The notes: generated from the sequence alone by a model not told the origin. A stretch of DNA of 64,000 nt from Amycolatopsis eburnea (GCF_003937945.1 NZ_RSEC01000058.1:744001-808000), one strand, 5' to 3'; shown: positions 49,131 through 57,794, counted from the stretch's first letter. Numbers and translations are program-made.

Positions 49131-49979
49131 TCAGAGCAGCACCTCGGCGAGTTGCCGCTGGTGGACCAGTTCGACGTCGGGTGACGGGCCGAGCACCTGC
49201 ACCGCCACGTGGTCCGCCCCGGCGTCCACATGGGACTGAAGACCCTTCGCGATCGTTTCGGCCGTGCCGTGGAGCACCAGGTCGTCGATGAGGCGGTCGC
49301 TGCCCCCGCCGTCGACGTCGGCTTCGGTGTAGCCGTGCCGCAGCAGGTTGTTCACGTAGTTCCGCAGCCCCAGGTACGGGTTCCGGACGTACGGGCGGCC
49401 GATGGCGCGCGCGGCCACCGGGTCGTCGTCGACGACCACTTTCTGTTCGGGGGCGAGGAGTTTGCCCGCGCCGAGGATCGACCGGGCGTGCCGCGTGTGC
49501 GCCACCGGGACGAGGTACGGGTGCGCGCCCGCGGTGCGTTCGGCGGCCAGCTTCAGCACGCGGTCGCCGAGCGCGGCGAGGATCCGGGCGTCCGACGGCA
49601 CACCGGCCGCGTCGAGCCGGTCGAGGTAGTCGACGATCTTGTCGTAGGGGCTGCGGTATTCGGTGACCGACTCGGGGTGCCCGACGCCGATGCCGAGCAG
49701 CAAGCGCTTTCCGTAGCGGCCGGCGAGCCGGTGGTAGGACGCCGCGAGGGTTTCCGGCTCGTCGACCCACATGTTGACGATCGCCGTCGCCACGGTGATC
49801 CGCTCGGTCGACGCGAGCAGGTCTTCGACGAAGGCGAGGTCGCCGACCGAGTTCCGGCCGGTGCCGAGCCAGACCGTGCCGTAGCCGAGCGCGTCCGCCG
49901 CGATCGCCTGCTCCTTCCGGGCCGCGTCGTCGCGGTGCGGGGCGAGGAACAGGCCGAACTGGTTCACTACACTTGTCAT
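49131..49979 (-). CDS. LLM class F420-dependent oxidoreductase
   Basis: 282 residues, luciferase-like barrel. Motifs: GLFLAPHRDDAARKEQAIAA, YGTVWLGTGRNSVGDLAFV, ITVATAIVNMWVDEP and GKRLLLGIGVGHPE. Relatives are probable F420-dependent enzymes of unknown substrate. ATG 49979 has no Shine-Dalgarno; a TACATT box lies 7 bases before it, which suits a leaderless transcript. The promoter shares a 19-bp element with the upstream TetR gene. The end abuts the Ddn-hemerythrin gene. Confidence 0.9.
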   Translation of the reverse strand: MTSVVNQFGLFLAPHRDDAARKEQAIAADALGYGTVWLGTGRNSVGDLAFVEDLLASTERITVATAIVNMWVDEPETLAASYHRLAGRYGKRLLLGIGVGHPESVTEYRSPYDKIVDYLDRLDAAGVPSDARILAALGDRVLKLAAERTAGAHPYLVPVAHTRHARSILGAGKLLAPEQKVVVDDDPVAARAIGRPYVRNPYLGLRNYVNNLLRHGYTEADVDGGGSDRLIDDLVLHGTAETIAKGLQSHVDAGADHVAVQVLGPSPDVELVHQRQLAEVLL

Positions 49980-49987
49980 AGACGTCA

Positions 49988-50006
49988 ATGTAGCAAATGT
50001 AGCGCC
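49988..50006 (-). promoter_or_regulatory. Shared 19-bp element, copy 1 (LLM gene promoter)
   Basis: On the minus strand GGCGCTACATTTGCTACAT, immediately upstream of the LLM gene. It differs at two positions from the copy at the TetR start (50700-50718). It carries TACATT boxes that could serve as -10 elements, and is a likely TetR site. Confidence 0.6.
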
Positions 50007-50011
50007 CGGCG

Positions 50012-50701
50012 TCAGCCCGCGATCCGGTGCAGCCACTCCCGCAGCATCTGGCGCTCGGTGGTCGTCAGGGCGTCGACGTCGTCGGCGAGCGCGGTCGACA
50101 AAGCGACCGCGAGTGCCCCGACGGACGAGCCGCCGGCCGGTTCTTCGGCGAGCAGCCCGGCCAGCACGGACTCCCTGACCTGCGCGGACATCCCCGTGTC
50201 GCGGCTGTCTTCCGGCTGGGCGATGAGGCTGAGGGTGACCCCGCTGTTGGCCGCCGCGAACTGCCGCGCGGCCTCCGCGGCCTCGACGCGCAGCCGTCCT
50301 TCGCGCGCGAGCGGTGTGAACAGCTCCAGCAGCATCGCTTCCGCGCTCGACGTGAGGTTGCAGGGCACGCCGGGCTCGATCTGGCCGTAGAGCAGCACGT
50401 AGAACGCGGGGTGCGCGAGGCCGTATTCGACGTGCCGGTCCCAGCCTTCGCGGATCCGGTCCACCGGGTCGCCGCCGGCGTCCGGGGCCTGGACGTACTG
50501 CGTGAAGCCGTAGTTCACGACGGCGTCGAGCAGGCCCTGCTTGCTGCCGAAGTGGTGGTACAGCGTGGGGGCCTGGACGCCGGCGCGCTCGCAGATCGCC
50601 CGCGTCGACACCGGCCCGTCGCCGGCCTCGTGCAGGAGCTGGCCGGCGGCCAGCAGCAGCCGGTCCCGGGTACTGGTGGCGTTGCTCGATCGTCCAGCCA
50701 T
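50012..50701 (-). CDS. TetR family regulator
   Basis: 229 residues. HTH at about residues 12-58: RLLLAAGQLLHEAGDGPVST and ERAGVQAPTLYHHFGSKQGL. The helical C-terminal domain is of a common TetR_C type. ATG 50701 has no ribosome site. TACAAT lies 6 nt upstream as a -10, so a leaderless mRNA is expected. It lies 32 bp upstream of the LLM gene on the same strand. Both promoters carry the same 19-bp element, so it probably represses itself and the LLM gene. Confidence 0.92.
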   Translation of the reverse strand: MAGRSSNATSTRDRLLLAAGQLLHEAGDGPVSTRAICERAGVQAPTLYHHFGSKQGLLDAVVNYGFTQYVQAPDAGGDPVDRIREGWDRHVEYGLAHPAFYVLLYGQIEPGVPCNLTSSAEAMLLELFTPLAREGRLRVEAAEAARQFAAANSGVTLSLIAQPEDSRDTGMSAQVRESVLAGLLAEEPAGGSSVGALAVALSTALADDVDALTTTERQMLREWLHRIAG

Positions 50702-50718
50702 GTAGCAATTGTAACGCC
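50700..50718 (-). promoter_or_regulatory. Shared 19-bp element, copy 2 (TetR promoter)
   Basis: On the minus strand GGCGTTACAATTGCTACAT, overlapping the ATG of the TetR gene. The core GTTACAATTGCTAC is an imperfect palindrome centred on AATT and contains TACAAT as the probable -10. Confidence 0.6.
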
Positions 50719-50732
50719 AAGCTGTAACACGT

Positions 50733-50782
50733 CGCTTTCACGTGAAAGCGGCGACCTGGGGGCGTAGCTTTCACGTGAAAGC
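50733..50782. repeat. Two copies of a TTTCACGTGAAA palindrome
   Basis: CGCTTTCACGTGAAAGCG (50733-50750, perfect 18-bp palindrome) and GCTTTCACGTGAAAGC (50767-50782, perfect 16 bp), 34 bp apart. They follow the phosphotransferase gene and precede the TetR promoter. They could be terminators or protein-binding sites. Confidence 0.6.
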
Positions 50783-50788
50783 GACGCG

Positions 50789-51712
50789 TCAGCGGAGGCG
50801 GAGCTGGACGCGGCGGAGGGTGGCGAACGCGGCCAGGACCCGCGGGTCGGTCGTGGCGGGGGCGGGGCGGACCGAGCGGTAGCCGTCCAGCAGGGCCTCG
50901 CGCAGTTCTTCCCGCTGCGGCAGGTGCCGGAGCGCGCCGAGGGTCACCGCGAGGTCGTACGCGTAGTGCCCGAAGCCGCAGTCGTCGAAGTCGATCGCCC
51001 GCACGCGGCCGCGGTGGAACAGGTAGTTCACCTGCCGCAGGTCGCCGTGCACCAGGCCGAACGCGTCGGCGCCGAAGCCCAGCTCGGCCCGCACCGCGCG
51101 GACGCGCGCCACCGCGTCCCGGATCCGCTCGTCGCCGGTCCGCGCGACCGCCCGGTCGACGACCGCCGCGGAGAAGCCGTCCACCTGCGTGCGGCCGAAC
51201 TCGGTGAGGTCGTCGACGCGGCCGCGGTCGAGGCCGTTCATCCGGGCGCCGTGCAGGTGCAGCCGCGCGGTGAACTCGCCGACCGCGTACAGCTGCGGCG
51301 CGCTGAGCCGCTCGTCGACGAACCGGCCGTCGACCCAGTGGCAGAGCACGCACGTGCGCGGCTCCGGCACCGCCGGGTCGGCGACCACGGCGACCAGGTC
51401 CCGCTCGCGCGTCGGCACCGGCCGCGGGACGACGAGGTCGGTTTCGCGGCGCAGCGCGGAAAGCCAGGCCATTTCCGAGCGCACCCGCGCCGGTCCCGGC
51501 CCGTCCGGGCGCTGCACCCGCAGGACGTACCGGTGGCCGTCCGCGCCGTCGACGCGGAACGCCGTGTTGAGCCCGTGCGCCAGCGGGGTCAGCCGGGCCA
51601 CCGGCACGTCGTAGGCGGTCAGCGCCGCTTCGGCGAGCCGGCGCAGGCGGCGCGTGCGGCCGGCGCGGTCGAGTTCGGCGAACGGCCGGGTGTTCGCCTG
51701 GAAGTCGGCCAT
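50789..51712 (-). CDS. Aminoglycoside phosphotransferase-like kinase
   Basis: 307 residues with the APH/CotS-like kinase fold. Nucleotide loop region: HGLNTAFRVDGADGHRYVLR with the Lys replaced by Arg in RVQRP. Catalytic loop: GLVHGDLRQVNYLF; the metal-binding segment is IDFDDCGFGHYAYDLA. Small-molecule kinase of unknown substrate (antibiotic, homoserine or similar). ATG 51712 has no strong ribosome site. It lies 11 bp after the aminotransferase gene, probably the same transcript. Confidence 0.88.
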   Translation of the reverse strand: MADFQANTRPFAELDRAGRTRRLRRLAEAALTAYDVPVARLTPLAHGLNTAFRVDGADGHRYVLRVQRPDGPGPARVRSEMAWLSALRRETDLVVPRPVPTRERDLVAVVADPAVPEPRTCVLCHWVDGRFVDERLSAPQLYAVGEFTARLHLHGARMNGLDRGRVDDLTEFGRTQVDGFSAAVVDRAVARTGDERIRDAVARVRAVRAELGFGADAFGLVHGDLRQVNYLFHRGRVRAIDFDDCGFGHYAYDLAVTLGALRHLPQREELREALLDGYRSVRPAPATTDPRVLAAFATLRRVQLRLR

Positions 51713-51723
51713 CGCCCAGGTGC

Positions 51724-52917
51724 TCAGCTGATCGACCGTTCCGGTTCGCGGGAGTGCGAGACGAGCTCGATCGCCGGCGTCGCGTGCCGCCCGCCGCCGA
51801 GCCGCTCGACCCCGCGCAGCCCTTCGACCAGCCGCTCGACCTCGGTGTCCGGCCGCACCCCGAAGCGCATGAACTGGCTGGTCATGCCGATCTTGTTGCC
51901 GCACTGGCGCACCAGCAGGTGGTGCTCGGCGAGCAGGTAGTCGCACAGCTCGGCGCCGTCGACCGAACCGGGCAGCTTGACGAGCAGGAAGTTCGCCTGC
52001 GACGGGTAGACCGTCAGTTCCGGGAACTGGTTCAGCTGCGAATTCATCATGAACCGGTCGAGCGCGAGCTTCTTGAGGCTTTCCTCGTATTCCGCGCGGT
52101 GCTCGGCGAGCATGAAGATCACGGTTTCGGCGAGCGAGTTCAGGTTCCACTTCGGCAGCGCGGCCGACAGTTTGCGCGTCAGCGCCGGGTTCGACACCTG
52201 GTAGCCGAAGCGGATGCCGTGCAGCCCGAAGTTCTTGCCGAGGCTCTTCAGCACGATCACGTTGGGCCGCACGACGGCTTCGGCCGCCACCGACGCGTTC
52301 ATCTCCACTTCGACGAAGTCGACGAACGATTCGTCGATCACCACGAGGTCCAGGTCCTCGAGGGCGTCCATGAACCGGATCACCTCGCGCCGCGGGAGGT
52401 AGCCGCCGTCGGGGTTGTTCGGGTTGCACAGCACCGCGACCCGGGAGCCGCGGCGCTTGATGAACTCGACGTACTCGTCCACCCGGAGCTCGAAGTTGTT
52501 CGCTTCCTTGAGCACGAACATGTCCACGCGCTTGCCGGTCTCCAGCGGCTGGTCGGTCCAGCGGCCGAACGTCGGGATCGGGACGGCGACACTGGAATCG
52601 ACCAGCAGCTGGTCGATCCAGGTGATCAGCTCGGTCGAGCCGTTGGCGAGCGAGATCGTCGACGGGTTGAGCCGCAGCACGCTCGCCAGCTGCGCGGTGA
52701 TCGCGCCGGCGTCGCTCGGGTAGAACTTGAGGATCGTGCGGAGGTTGCGCTCCAGCTCGCCGAACATCCCGTCGGTCGGGAAGTAGGGGTTACAGGGGAT
52801 GCAGAAGTCCGCGAGGTCGTCGGCGTGCGGCCCCATCGCCCTGGCCACGGAGAAGAACGACGGGCTGTGGGCCGCGCTCTGCTGGAAGAGGCCCCTGGTG
52901 GTCATACCGTGCCGCAC
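51724..52917 (-). CDS. Class I/II aminotransferase-fold PLP enzyme (HisC/CobD-like)
   Basis: 397 residues. The PLP Lys is in LKSLGKNFGLHGIRFGY; the cofactor-binding NPNNPDGGY and VIDESFVDF match histidinol-phosphate aminotransferase or threonine-phosphate decarboxylase relatives. The C-terminal Arg is in QFMRFGVRPD. GTG 52917 has GGAG 7 nt upstream; ATG 52905 is an alternative. It is paired with a small-molecule kinase downstream, so a phosphorylated amino-alcohol or amino-acid pathway is conceivable. Confidence 0.88.
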   Translation of the reverse strand: MRHGMTTRGLFQQSAAHSPSFFSVARAMGPHADDLADFCIPCNPYFPTDGMFGELERNLRTILKFYPSDAGAITAQLASVLRLNPSTISLANGSTELITWIDQLLVDSSVAVPIPTFGRWTDQPLETGKRVDMFVLKEANNFELRVDEYVEFIKRRGSRVAVLCNPNNPDGGYLPRREVIRFMDALEDLDLVVIDESFVDFVEVEMNASVAAEAVVRPNVIVLKSLGKNFGLHGIRFGYQVSNPALTRKLSAALPKWNLNSLAETVIFMLAEHRAEYEESLKKLALDRFMMNSQLNQFPELTVYPSQANFLLVKLPGSVDGAELCDYLLAEHHLLVRQCGNKIGMTSQFMRFGVRPDTEVERLVEGLRGVERLGGGRHATPAIELVSHSREPERSIS

Positions 52918-52938
52918 GCGTGTTCTCCGTCCGCCGCT

Positions 52939-53847
52939 TTACCGGCCCCTTGCCTTCCCATCGCGAACACGTACGAATCGGAAACGCGGTTCAACACCGC
53001 TGAGCGCGTAGGCGCCGGTGCCGGCCAGTGCGAGGGCGGCCAGCGCGGACAGGGCCGTGACCGGCAGCGGCGCGGCGAGCGGGTCGACGCCGGTGAAGGA
53101 CTCGACGCCGACGACGGCGGTCAGCACGGCGTCGGCGGCGACGGCGACCTTGACCACGAGCAGCCGGTGCGCCTCGGGCCAGCGGGTGAACCGCAGCAGC
53201 CAGGCCAGCGCGGGCAGCACGAGGATCGCGTGCATCGCCACCGCGTGCAGCGGCTTGAGCGACCCCGCCGTCGTGTAGGCCAGCTGCGGGTCGCCGCCAC
53301 GGGCCGCCACGACCCCGCGGCCGATCATCACCGCGCCGGTGGCCAGCGCGACGAGCAGGACGGCGAGACCGGCCCGGACGGCCAGGCGCAGGCTCGGCGC
53401 GGCCGGCCCCGGCTCGACCAGCGCGGCCGCCGTGAAGCCGATGACGGTCACGATGAGCACCCCGCCGCCCGCGGCGAGCGTCATCGAAACGACGTTGTCG
53501 AACGGCGTCTCGAAGTTGAAGTGCGACGGCACCCCGCGCCAGGCCTGCATGCTGACCAGCAGCACTTCGACGACGCTCGCGGCGGTGAACGCGCCGAGCA
53601 GCGCGGTGCGCCACCGGTCGCGGACGGTCAGGAACGACGTCGCCCAGGCCACCGACGCCAGCGTCAGCCCGAAGGACAGGCCGAACGTGACGGCCTTGCG
53701 CAGCGACAGCGGCCCCAGCCACGAGCCGCCGGTGGCGAGCAGGACGGCCGCGTGCACCACGCCGCTGAGGAACAGCGCCGCGCCGACGGCGTAGGCGACG
53801 CGCTCGGCCCGCCGCCCGTCGTGCCAGATCCTCGTCAGTGCGTTCAT
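52939..53847 (-). CDS. Polytopic membrane protein, unknown
   Basis: 302 residues, about eight membrane helices. Seen: ALFLSGVVHAAVLLATGG, LRKAVTFGLSFGLTLASVAW, LLVSMQAWRGVPSHFNFETPF (with a conserved-looking HFN) and HAVAMHAILVLPALAWLL. The His pairs could bind haem or metal. I could not assign a family. ATG 53847. It lies 21 bp upstream of the aminotransferase gene, so may head that operon. Confidence 0.8.
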   Translation of the reverse strand: MNALTRIWHDGRRAERVAYAVGAALFLSGVVHAAVLLATGGSWLGPLSLRKAVTFGLSFGLTLASVAWATSFLTVRDRWRTALLGAFTAASVVEVLLVSMQAWRGVPSHFNFETPFDNVVSMTLAAGGGVLIVTVIGFTAAALVEPGPAAPSLRLAVRAGLAVLLVALATGAVMIGRGVVAARGGDPQLAYTTAGSLKPLHAVAMHAILVLPALAWLLRFTRWPEAHRLLVVKVAVAADAVLTAVVGVESFTGVDPLAAPLPVTALSALAALALAGTGAYALSGVEPRFRFVRVRDGKARGR

Positions 53848-54026
53848 GGCCTCGAGTGTCGCGCCGTCCGTCCTCCGCCGCGTCGGCCCGGCGGCGACAC
53901 CGGGACGTACGACGACGGGCGTACGGCAATGCGGGAGAATGTCGAAAAAGTGTTGGTAAAGGAATTGTCGTTTTCTTGACCGGAACTTCGGGTGCGAAGT
54001 GGTCGCGGGAGTTCTACCATCGAATC

Positions 54027-54326
54027 ATGTACCTCGCACTGCTGACCTACACAGCGCCCGAAACAGAAGTCGACTACGCGCTCCCGGACCATTCGGAGTG
54101 GGTGCGCAAACAATTCACGAAAGGACTATTTCTGGTTTGCGGTAAGGGCAACGGCGCGGCCGACCACGTGATCCTGACCCGCTCGATGCTGCGGGGCAAG
54201 CTCGACGCCGTGCTCGCCAGTGACCCGTTCGTGGTCCAGCGCCTCGCCCGGTACGACGTCATCGAGTTCACCGCCACCCGCACGGCACGGGAACTGCAGG
54301 CGATCAACGAGGCGCTCGCCTCCTGA
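54027..54326 (+). CDS. YCII-related protein
   Basis: 99 residues of YciI-like ferredoxin-fold domain. Typical: MYLALLTYTAPETEVDYALP, HSEWVRKQFTKGLFLVCGKG and the C-terminal VVQRLARYDVIEFTATRT. The catalytic-type His is in PDHSEWV. ATG 54027 has a TACCAT box six bases upstream and no close ribosome site, suggesting a leaderless message. Upstream is an AT-rich pocket (about 53929-53979), unusual here. Confidence 0.88.
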   Translation: MYLALLTYTAPETEVDYALPDHSEWVRKQFTKGLFLVCGKGNGAADHVILTRSMLRGKLDAVLASDPFVVQRLARYDVIEFTATRTARELQAINEALAS

Positions 54327-54446
54327 GGACACCGTCGAGAGTCGGGTGGCCCGGCGACGGTGCCCCGCCACCTGACGGCGAACAGCTCTCCCCTCGATGG
54401 CCTCGCTTATGATCGCGAGGCACGGACGTCCAGCAGGGAGAGCGCG

Positions 54447-55061
54447 ATGAAAACCCCCGACCTCGTCTTCCGGGGCCGCCGGTTGAGCAGTGACCACGCG
54501 CTGGTGCTGGCCGTGGTGCAGGTGCTCCCGGAGCCCGACGCGGCGCGGGCGGCGGTGTCCGGCGCCGTCGCGGACGGCGCCGATCTGGTGGGTTTCGCCG
54601 GAACCGGCGCCGAACCCCTGGTCGCGTGGGCGCGTGCGACTTTCCCCGACTTGGTCCTGGCGGTCGACACCGCGGACGTCTCGGTCGCGTCGGCTTGTTG
54701 CGCGGCGGGCGCCGACCTGATCCTCGCCCGCGCCGACCTCGTCGACGTCGCGGCCCGCTTCGGCGCCGGGTACGCCGGGCCGTCGGTGTCCGACGCGGTG
54801 GCCCGCGGGGTGCCGGCCGAAGGAGCCGTCCTGGACGTGGGGGTCGTGCGGTCGGCGCCTTCACTGCCCGCGGACGTGCCGGTGCTGGCCGAGCCGGCCG
54901 GCGACGGAACCCCGGCGGGCCTGGCGCTGGCGGCGCTGACGGCGTCGGCCGGGGCGGCGATCATCCGCACCGCGCACCCGCGTTCGACGCGGCACGTGGC
55001 CGAGATGGCGGCGAGCATCGCGGGCACCCGCCCGCCGGCGAAGGCGCTCCGGTGGGAGTGA
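54447..55061 (+). CDS. Dihydropteroate synthase-like protein, shortened
   Basis: 204 residues. The layout follows FolP: HALVLAVVQVLPEPDAARAA takes the place of the MGIVNVTPDSFSDGG strand, then GADLVGFAGTGAEPL, and barrel strands toward the C-terminus. It lacks the canonical pterin and pABA motifs and is ~70 residues shorter than active FolP, so activity is doubtful. ATG 54447 has GGGAG close upstream. The stop overlaps the pyrimidine reductase start, so the two are coupled. Confidence 0.7.
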   Translation: MKTPDLVFRGRRLSSDHALVLAVVQVLPEPDAARAAVSGAVADGADLVGFAGTGAEPLVAWARATFPDLVLAVDTADVSVASACCAAGADLILARADLVDVAARFGAGYAGPSVSDAVARGVPAEGAVLDVGVVRSAPSLPADVPVLAEPAGDGTPAGLALAALTASAGAAIIRTAHPRSTRHVAEMAASIAGTRPPAKALRWE

Positions 55062-55801
55062 TCCGGCAGGTCTGGCCGGTCGAGCGGGACCTGGCCGACG
55101 CGGACCTCGAGCAGCTCTACGCCTACCCGGCCGGCCCCCGGTGGCTGGCGGTGAACTTCGTGTCCAGCGCGGACGGCGCGATCACCGTCGACGGCGTGTC
55201 GGGCGGCCTCTCGACCCCGGCCGACCGGATCGTCTACCGGCTCGGCAACGACCTGGCCGACGTCGTCCTGGTCGGCGCGGGAACGGCGATGGCGGAAGGG
55301 TTCGAGGGCATGCGCCCGGACGAGCGCACGGCGGAGCGCCGGCGTCGTTTCGGGCTGGCGCCGATCGCCCCGGTGGCGGTGGTGACCTCGGGCCGCTCCC
55401 TGCCGGCCGACGCCCCGGTGATCACGAAGGCGGCGGTCCCGACGCTGGTGTTCACCTCCGCGGCGGCTCCCGAGCCGTTGCGCGACGCTTGGGCGGCCAA
55501 CGGCGCGCGGGTGTTCGTGGTGGGCGAGACCGACGTGCCGGGCGCCGCGGTGGTTTCCACGTTGGTGGCCGAGGGCCTGGGACGCATCGACTGCGAGGGC
55601 GGGCCGAAGCTGTTCGGCTCGCTGATCGAGGCGGGCGTGGTCGACGAGTTCCGCTTGACGGTGGCGCCGTTCCTGGTGGCGGGGACAGCGAGCCGCGCGG
55701 CGCTGGGCGGGGTGGTGGACCCGGCGGCGCTGGAGCTGGCTTCGGTGCTCACGGACGGCGAGAGCGTGCTGCTGCGGTACCTGCGGAGCATCAACCGGTG
55801 A
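55058..55801 (+). CDS. RibD_C-type pyrimidine reductase family protein
   Basis: 247 residues. RibD C-terminal reductase (NADPH-dependent in riboflavin synthesis): WLAVNFVSSADGAITVDGVS, DVVLVGAGTAMAEGFEGMRP, IDCEGGPKLFGSLIEAGVVDEF and LTVAPFLVAGTASRAAL. No deaminase domain is attached. It may serve riboflavin or F420 precursors or act on another substrate. GTG 55058 overlaps the upstream stop (GTGA). The end overlaps the convergent phosphotransferase gene by 11 bp. Confidence 0.9.
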   Translation: MIRQVWPVERDLADADLEQLYAYPAGPRWLAVNFVSSADGAITVDGVSGGLSTPADRIVYRLGNDLADVVLVGAGTAMAEGFEGMRPDERTAERRRRFGLAPIAPVAVVTSGRSLPADAPVITKAAVPTLVFTSAAAPEPLRDAWAANGARVFVVGETDVPGAAVVSTLVAEGLGRIDCEGGPKLFGSLIEAGVVDEFRLTVAPFLVAGTASRAALGGVVDPAALELASVLTDGESVLLRYLRSINR

Positions 55802-56642
55802 GGGCCTCGGTGATCTGGCGGGTCGTCTGCGCGGCGACGCGGGAATCGACCGCGGCATAAGCCGTGTAGGCGTTCAAGCCCGTGGCCAACGCCCACCCGC
55901 GACCCCGGACCCAGGTCGCGTCGTCGACCCCCAGCGCGGCCCGGAAGGTGGCCCGCGTCCCGGCCGACATCAGTGTGAACGCGATGATCAGGTCGCAGGC
56001 CGGATCGCCCACGCCCAGCTCGCCGAAGTCGATGACGGCGCTGAGGCGGCCGCCGGTCGTGAGCAGGTTGCCCGTGTGGAAGTCGCCGTGGCACCACGCC
56101 GGGCGGCCCGCGGGCGCGGCGAGGGCCGCGTCCCACAGGTCGGTCATCGCCGCCGCGTCGAACACGCCGGCGGTTTTCGCGATGGCGGACCGGGTTGCCG
56201 GATCCCGCGCGGCCAAGGGCGAGCGCGTGAGGTCCGCGGCCGGTTCGGCGTCGAACCGGTGCAGCGCGGTCAGGAACCCGGCCAGCGCGCGAGCGGCGTC
56301 GTGGGAGTCCGAAAGGGCTTCGACGGTCGCCACCTCGCCGTCCAGCCAGCGCGACACCGCCCACGGCCACGGGTAGCCGAAGCCGGGTTCGCCCACCGCC
56401 ACCGGGACGGGGACGGCGAGCGGCAGGTGCGGGGCGAGCCGGGGCAGCCACTCGGCTTCCTTCTCCGCCTGCCCGATCGCGCCCGGGTGGCGGGGCAGCC
56501 GCACGGAAAGGTCTTCGCCCAGCCGGTGGATCACGTGGTCGGACCCGGCCGGCGCGAACCGGCGCAGCGGCAGCCCGGCCCACCGCGGGAACTGCGCGTC
56601 GACCAGCCGCCTCGCCAGCGCGGTGGGGAACGGGGTGGCCAC
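55791..56642 (-). CDS. Aminoglycoside phosphotransferase family protein
   Basis: 283 residues, APH fold. Motifs: VIHRLGEDLSVRLPRHPGAI (nucleotide lobe), WCHGDFHTGNLL (catalytic loop) and SAVIDFGELGVGDPACDLI (metal site). Likely resistance- or metabolism-linked small-molecule kinase. GTG 56642 is chosen from homologous length; there is no clear ribosome site and TTG 56678 is possible. It follows the ArsR-type gene by 40 bp on the same strand. Confidence 0.9.
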   Translation of the reverse strand: MATPFPTALARRLVDAQFPRWAGLPLRRFAPAGSDHVIHRLGEDLSVRLPRHPGAIGQAEKEAEWLPRLAPHLPLAVPVPVAVGEPGFGYPWPWAVSRWLDGEVATVEALSDSHDAARALAGFLTALHRFDAEPAADLTRSPLAARDPATRSAIAKTAGVFDAAAMTDLWDAALAAPAGRPAWCHGDFHTGNLLTTGGRLSAVIDFGELGVGDPACDLIIAFTLMSAGTRATFRAALGVDDATWVRGRGWALATGLNAYTAYAAVDSRVAAQTTRQITEALTG

Positions 56643-56682
56643 TTCGGGAGCGTGGCACGCGCTCGCCGGGGTGCTCAACGGG

Positions 56683-57753
56683 TTATCGCAGCACGGCCGC
56701 CAGCAGGTCGGTGCCCAGCGCCTGCAGCTCGGGCAGGTTGACGGAGTAGCGGACGTACCGGCCCTGCCGCCGGGGCGTGAGCAGGCCCGCGCGGCGCAGG
56801 ACGGCGAGGTGGCGGGAAACCTCCGGCGCCGAAAGCTCCCACGCGACGGCCAGCTCGCCGGTCGTGTGCGGGCCGCGGGCCAGGGTGCGCAGCAGGCGCA
56901 GCCGCACCGGGTGGGCCAGTGCCGACAGCCGGAGCGTGACCGTCTCCAGCGGCACCGGATCCGGCGCCGCGATCGGGTACTGCACCGCCGGCCGCCGCCC
57001 GGGCGCATGGATCGCCACCAGGTGCGGGTGGCCGAAGACGCTCGGGATCAGGACGACGTCGGCAGCCGCGGTCGCGTGGTCCAGGAGCTTGTCCACGACG
57101 AGGGTGTCGCCGTCGGGGGACAGGGTGACCGAGCCGGAGACGGCGGCGAGGGCCGCCGGGATGCCCTGGCGGCGAAGGAGGTCGTTCTTCAGGCGCAGAT
57201 CTCCGGCGAGCTGCGCGGCGATGCCGGTCCAAGCGGCGTCGAAGAAGGCTTCCGCGCACTGTTCGAGGGTGTCGCGCACCCGCGCGCGCACGGCCGCCGG
57301 GTCCGCGAGCAGCCGCTCCGCGAACGCCTCCTGGCGTGCGCCGCGGGCTTGGGCGAGGTCCAGGGCCCGCTCGCGCGCCGTCGCGTCGGACAGGGGCGAC
57401 GGCGTTCCGAAGTGGACGCGGTTGTTGCCGCACGTCGTGATCAGCGCGGCCGTCACGTAGGTTTCGTCGTCGAGGCGGTCGACGTCGTCCAGTTCCTCGG
57501 CGAGGGTCGGCCGGGGGTGGGCCGGGACCAGGAAGTCGGCCCGCGACGAACGCCAGAGGAACTCCGCCTCCCGGAGCCGCTCGGCCGGCTCCGGCCGCAA
57601 GCCGGCCCAGACGTCCGCGGCCCAGCCGGCGAGGCGCGGGTGGTGGGCCGGCTCGGCCAGCACGTGCAGCATCGCGGTCAGCTCGGCCAGCGGCGAAGCG
57701 GCGAACCGCAGCCGCTCGGCAGGCGGGCCGCCGAGGGCGATCCTCAACGTCAT
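56683..57753 (-). CDS. ArsR-type regulator with N-terminal DUF5937 domain
   Basis: 356 residues. The long N-terminal region (LRFAASPLAELTAMLHVLAE, VTAALITTCGNNRVHFG) matches the DUF5937 type. The C-terminal winged HTH has LRLSALAHPVRLRLLRTLAR, ELSAPEVSRHLAVLRRAGLL and GRYVRYSVNL. There are no ArsR metal-binding Cys. ATG 57753. It is divergent from an MFS gene across 99 bp containing a TTGACG/CGTCAA palindrome, the presumed operator. Confidence 0.9.
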   Translation of the reverse strand: MTLRIALGGPPAERLRFAASPLAELTAMLHVLAEPAHHPRLAGWAADVWAGLRPEPAERLREAEFLWRSSRADFLVPAHPRPTLAEELDDVDRLDDETYVTAALITTCGNNRVHFGTPSPLSDATARERALDLAQARGARQEAFAERLLADPAAVRARVRDTLEQCAEAFFDAAWTGIAAQLAGDLRLKNDLLRRQGIPAALAAVSGSVTLSPDGDTLVVDKLLDHATAAADVVLIPSVFGHPHLVAIHAPGRRPAVQYPIAAPDPVPLETVTLRLSALAHPVRLRLLRTLARGPHTTGELAVAWELSAPEVSRHLAVLRRAGLLTPRRQGRYVRYSVNLPELQALGTDLLAAVLR

Positions 57754-57794
57754 CCCCGCATTCTCACCGGCTCGACGCGTCCCGGCGGCACCGG

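Noticed and set aside
53929..53979. 17-codon AT-rich ORF before the YCII gene
   Set aside because: It has no ribosome site, and the AT-rich stretch is better explained as promoter DNA.
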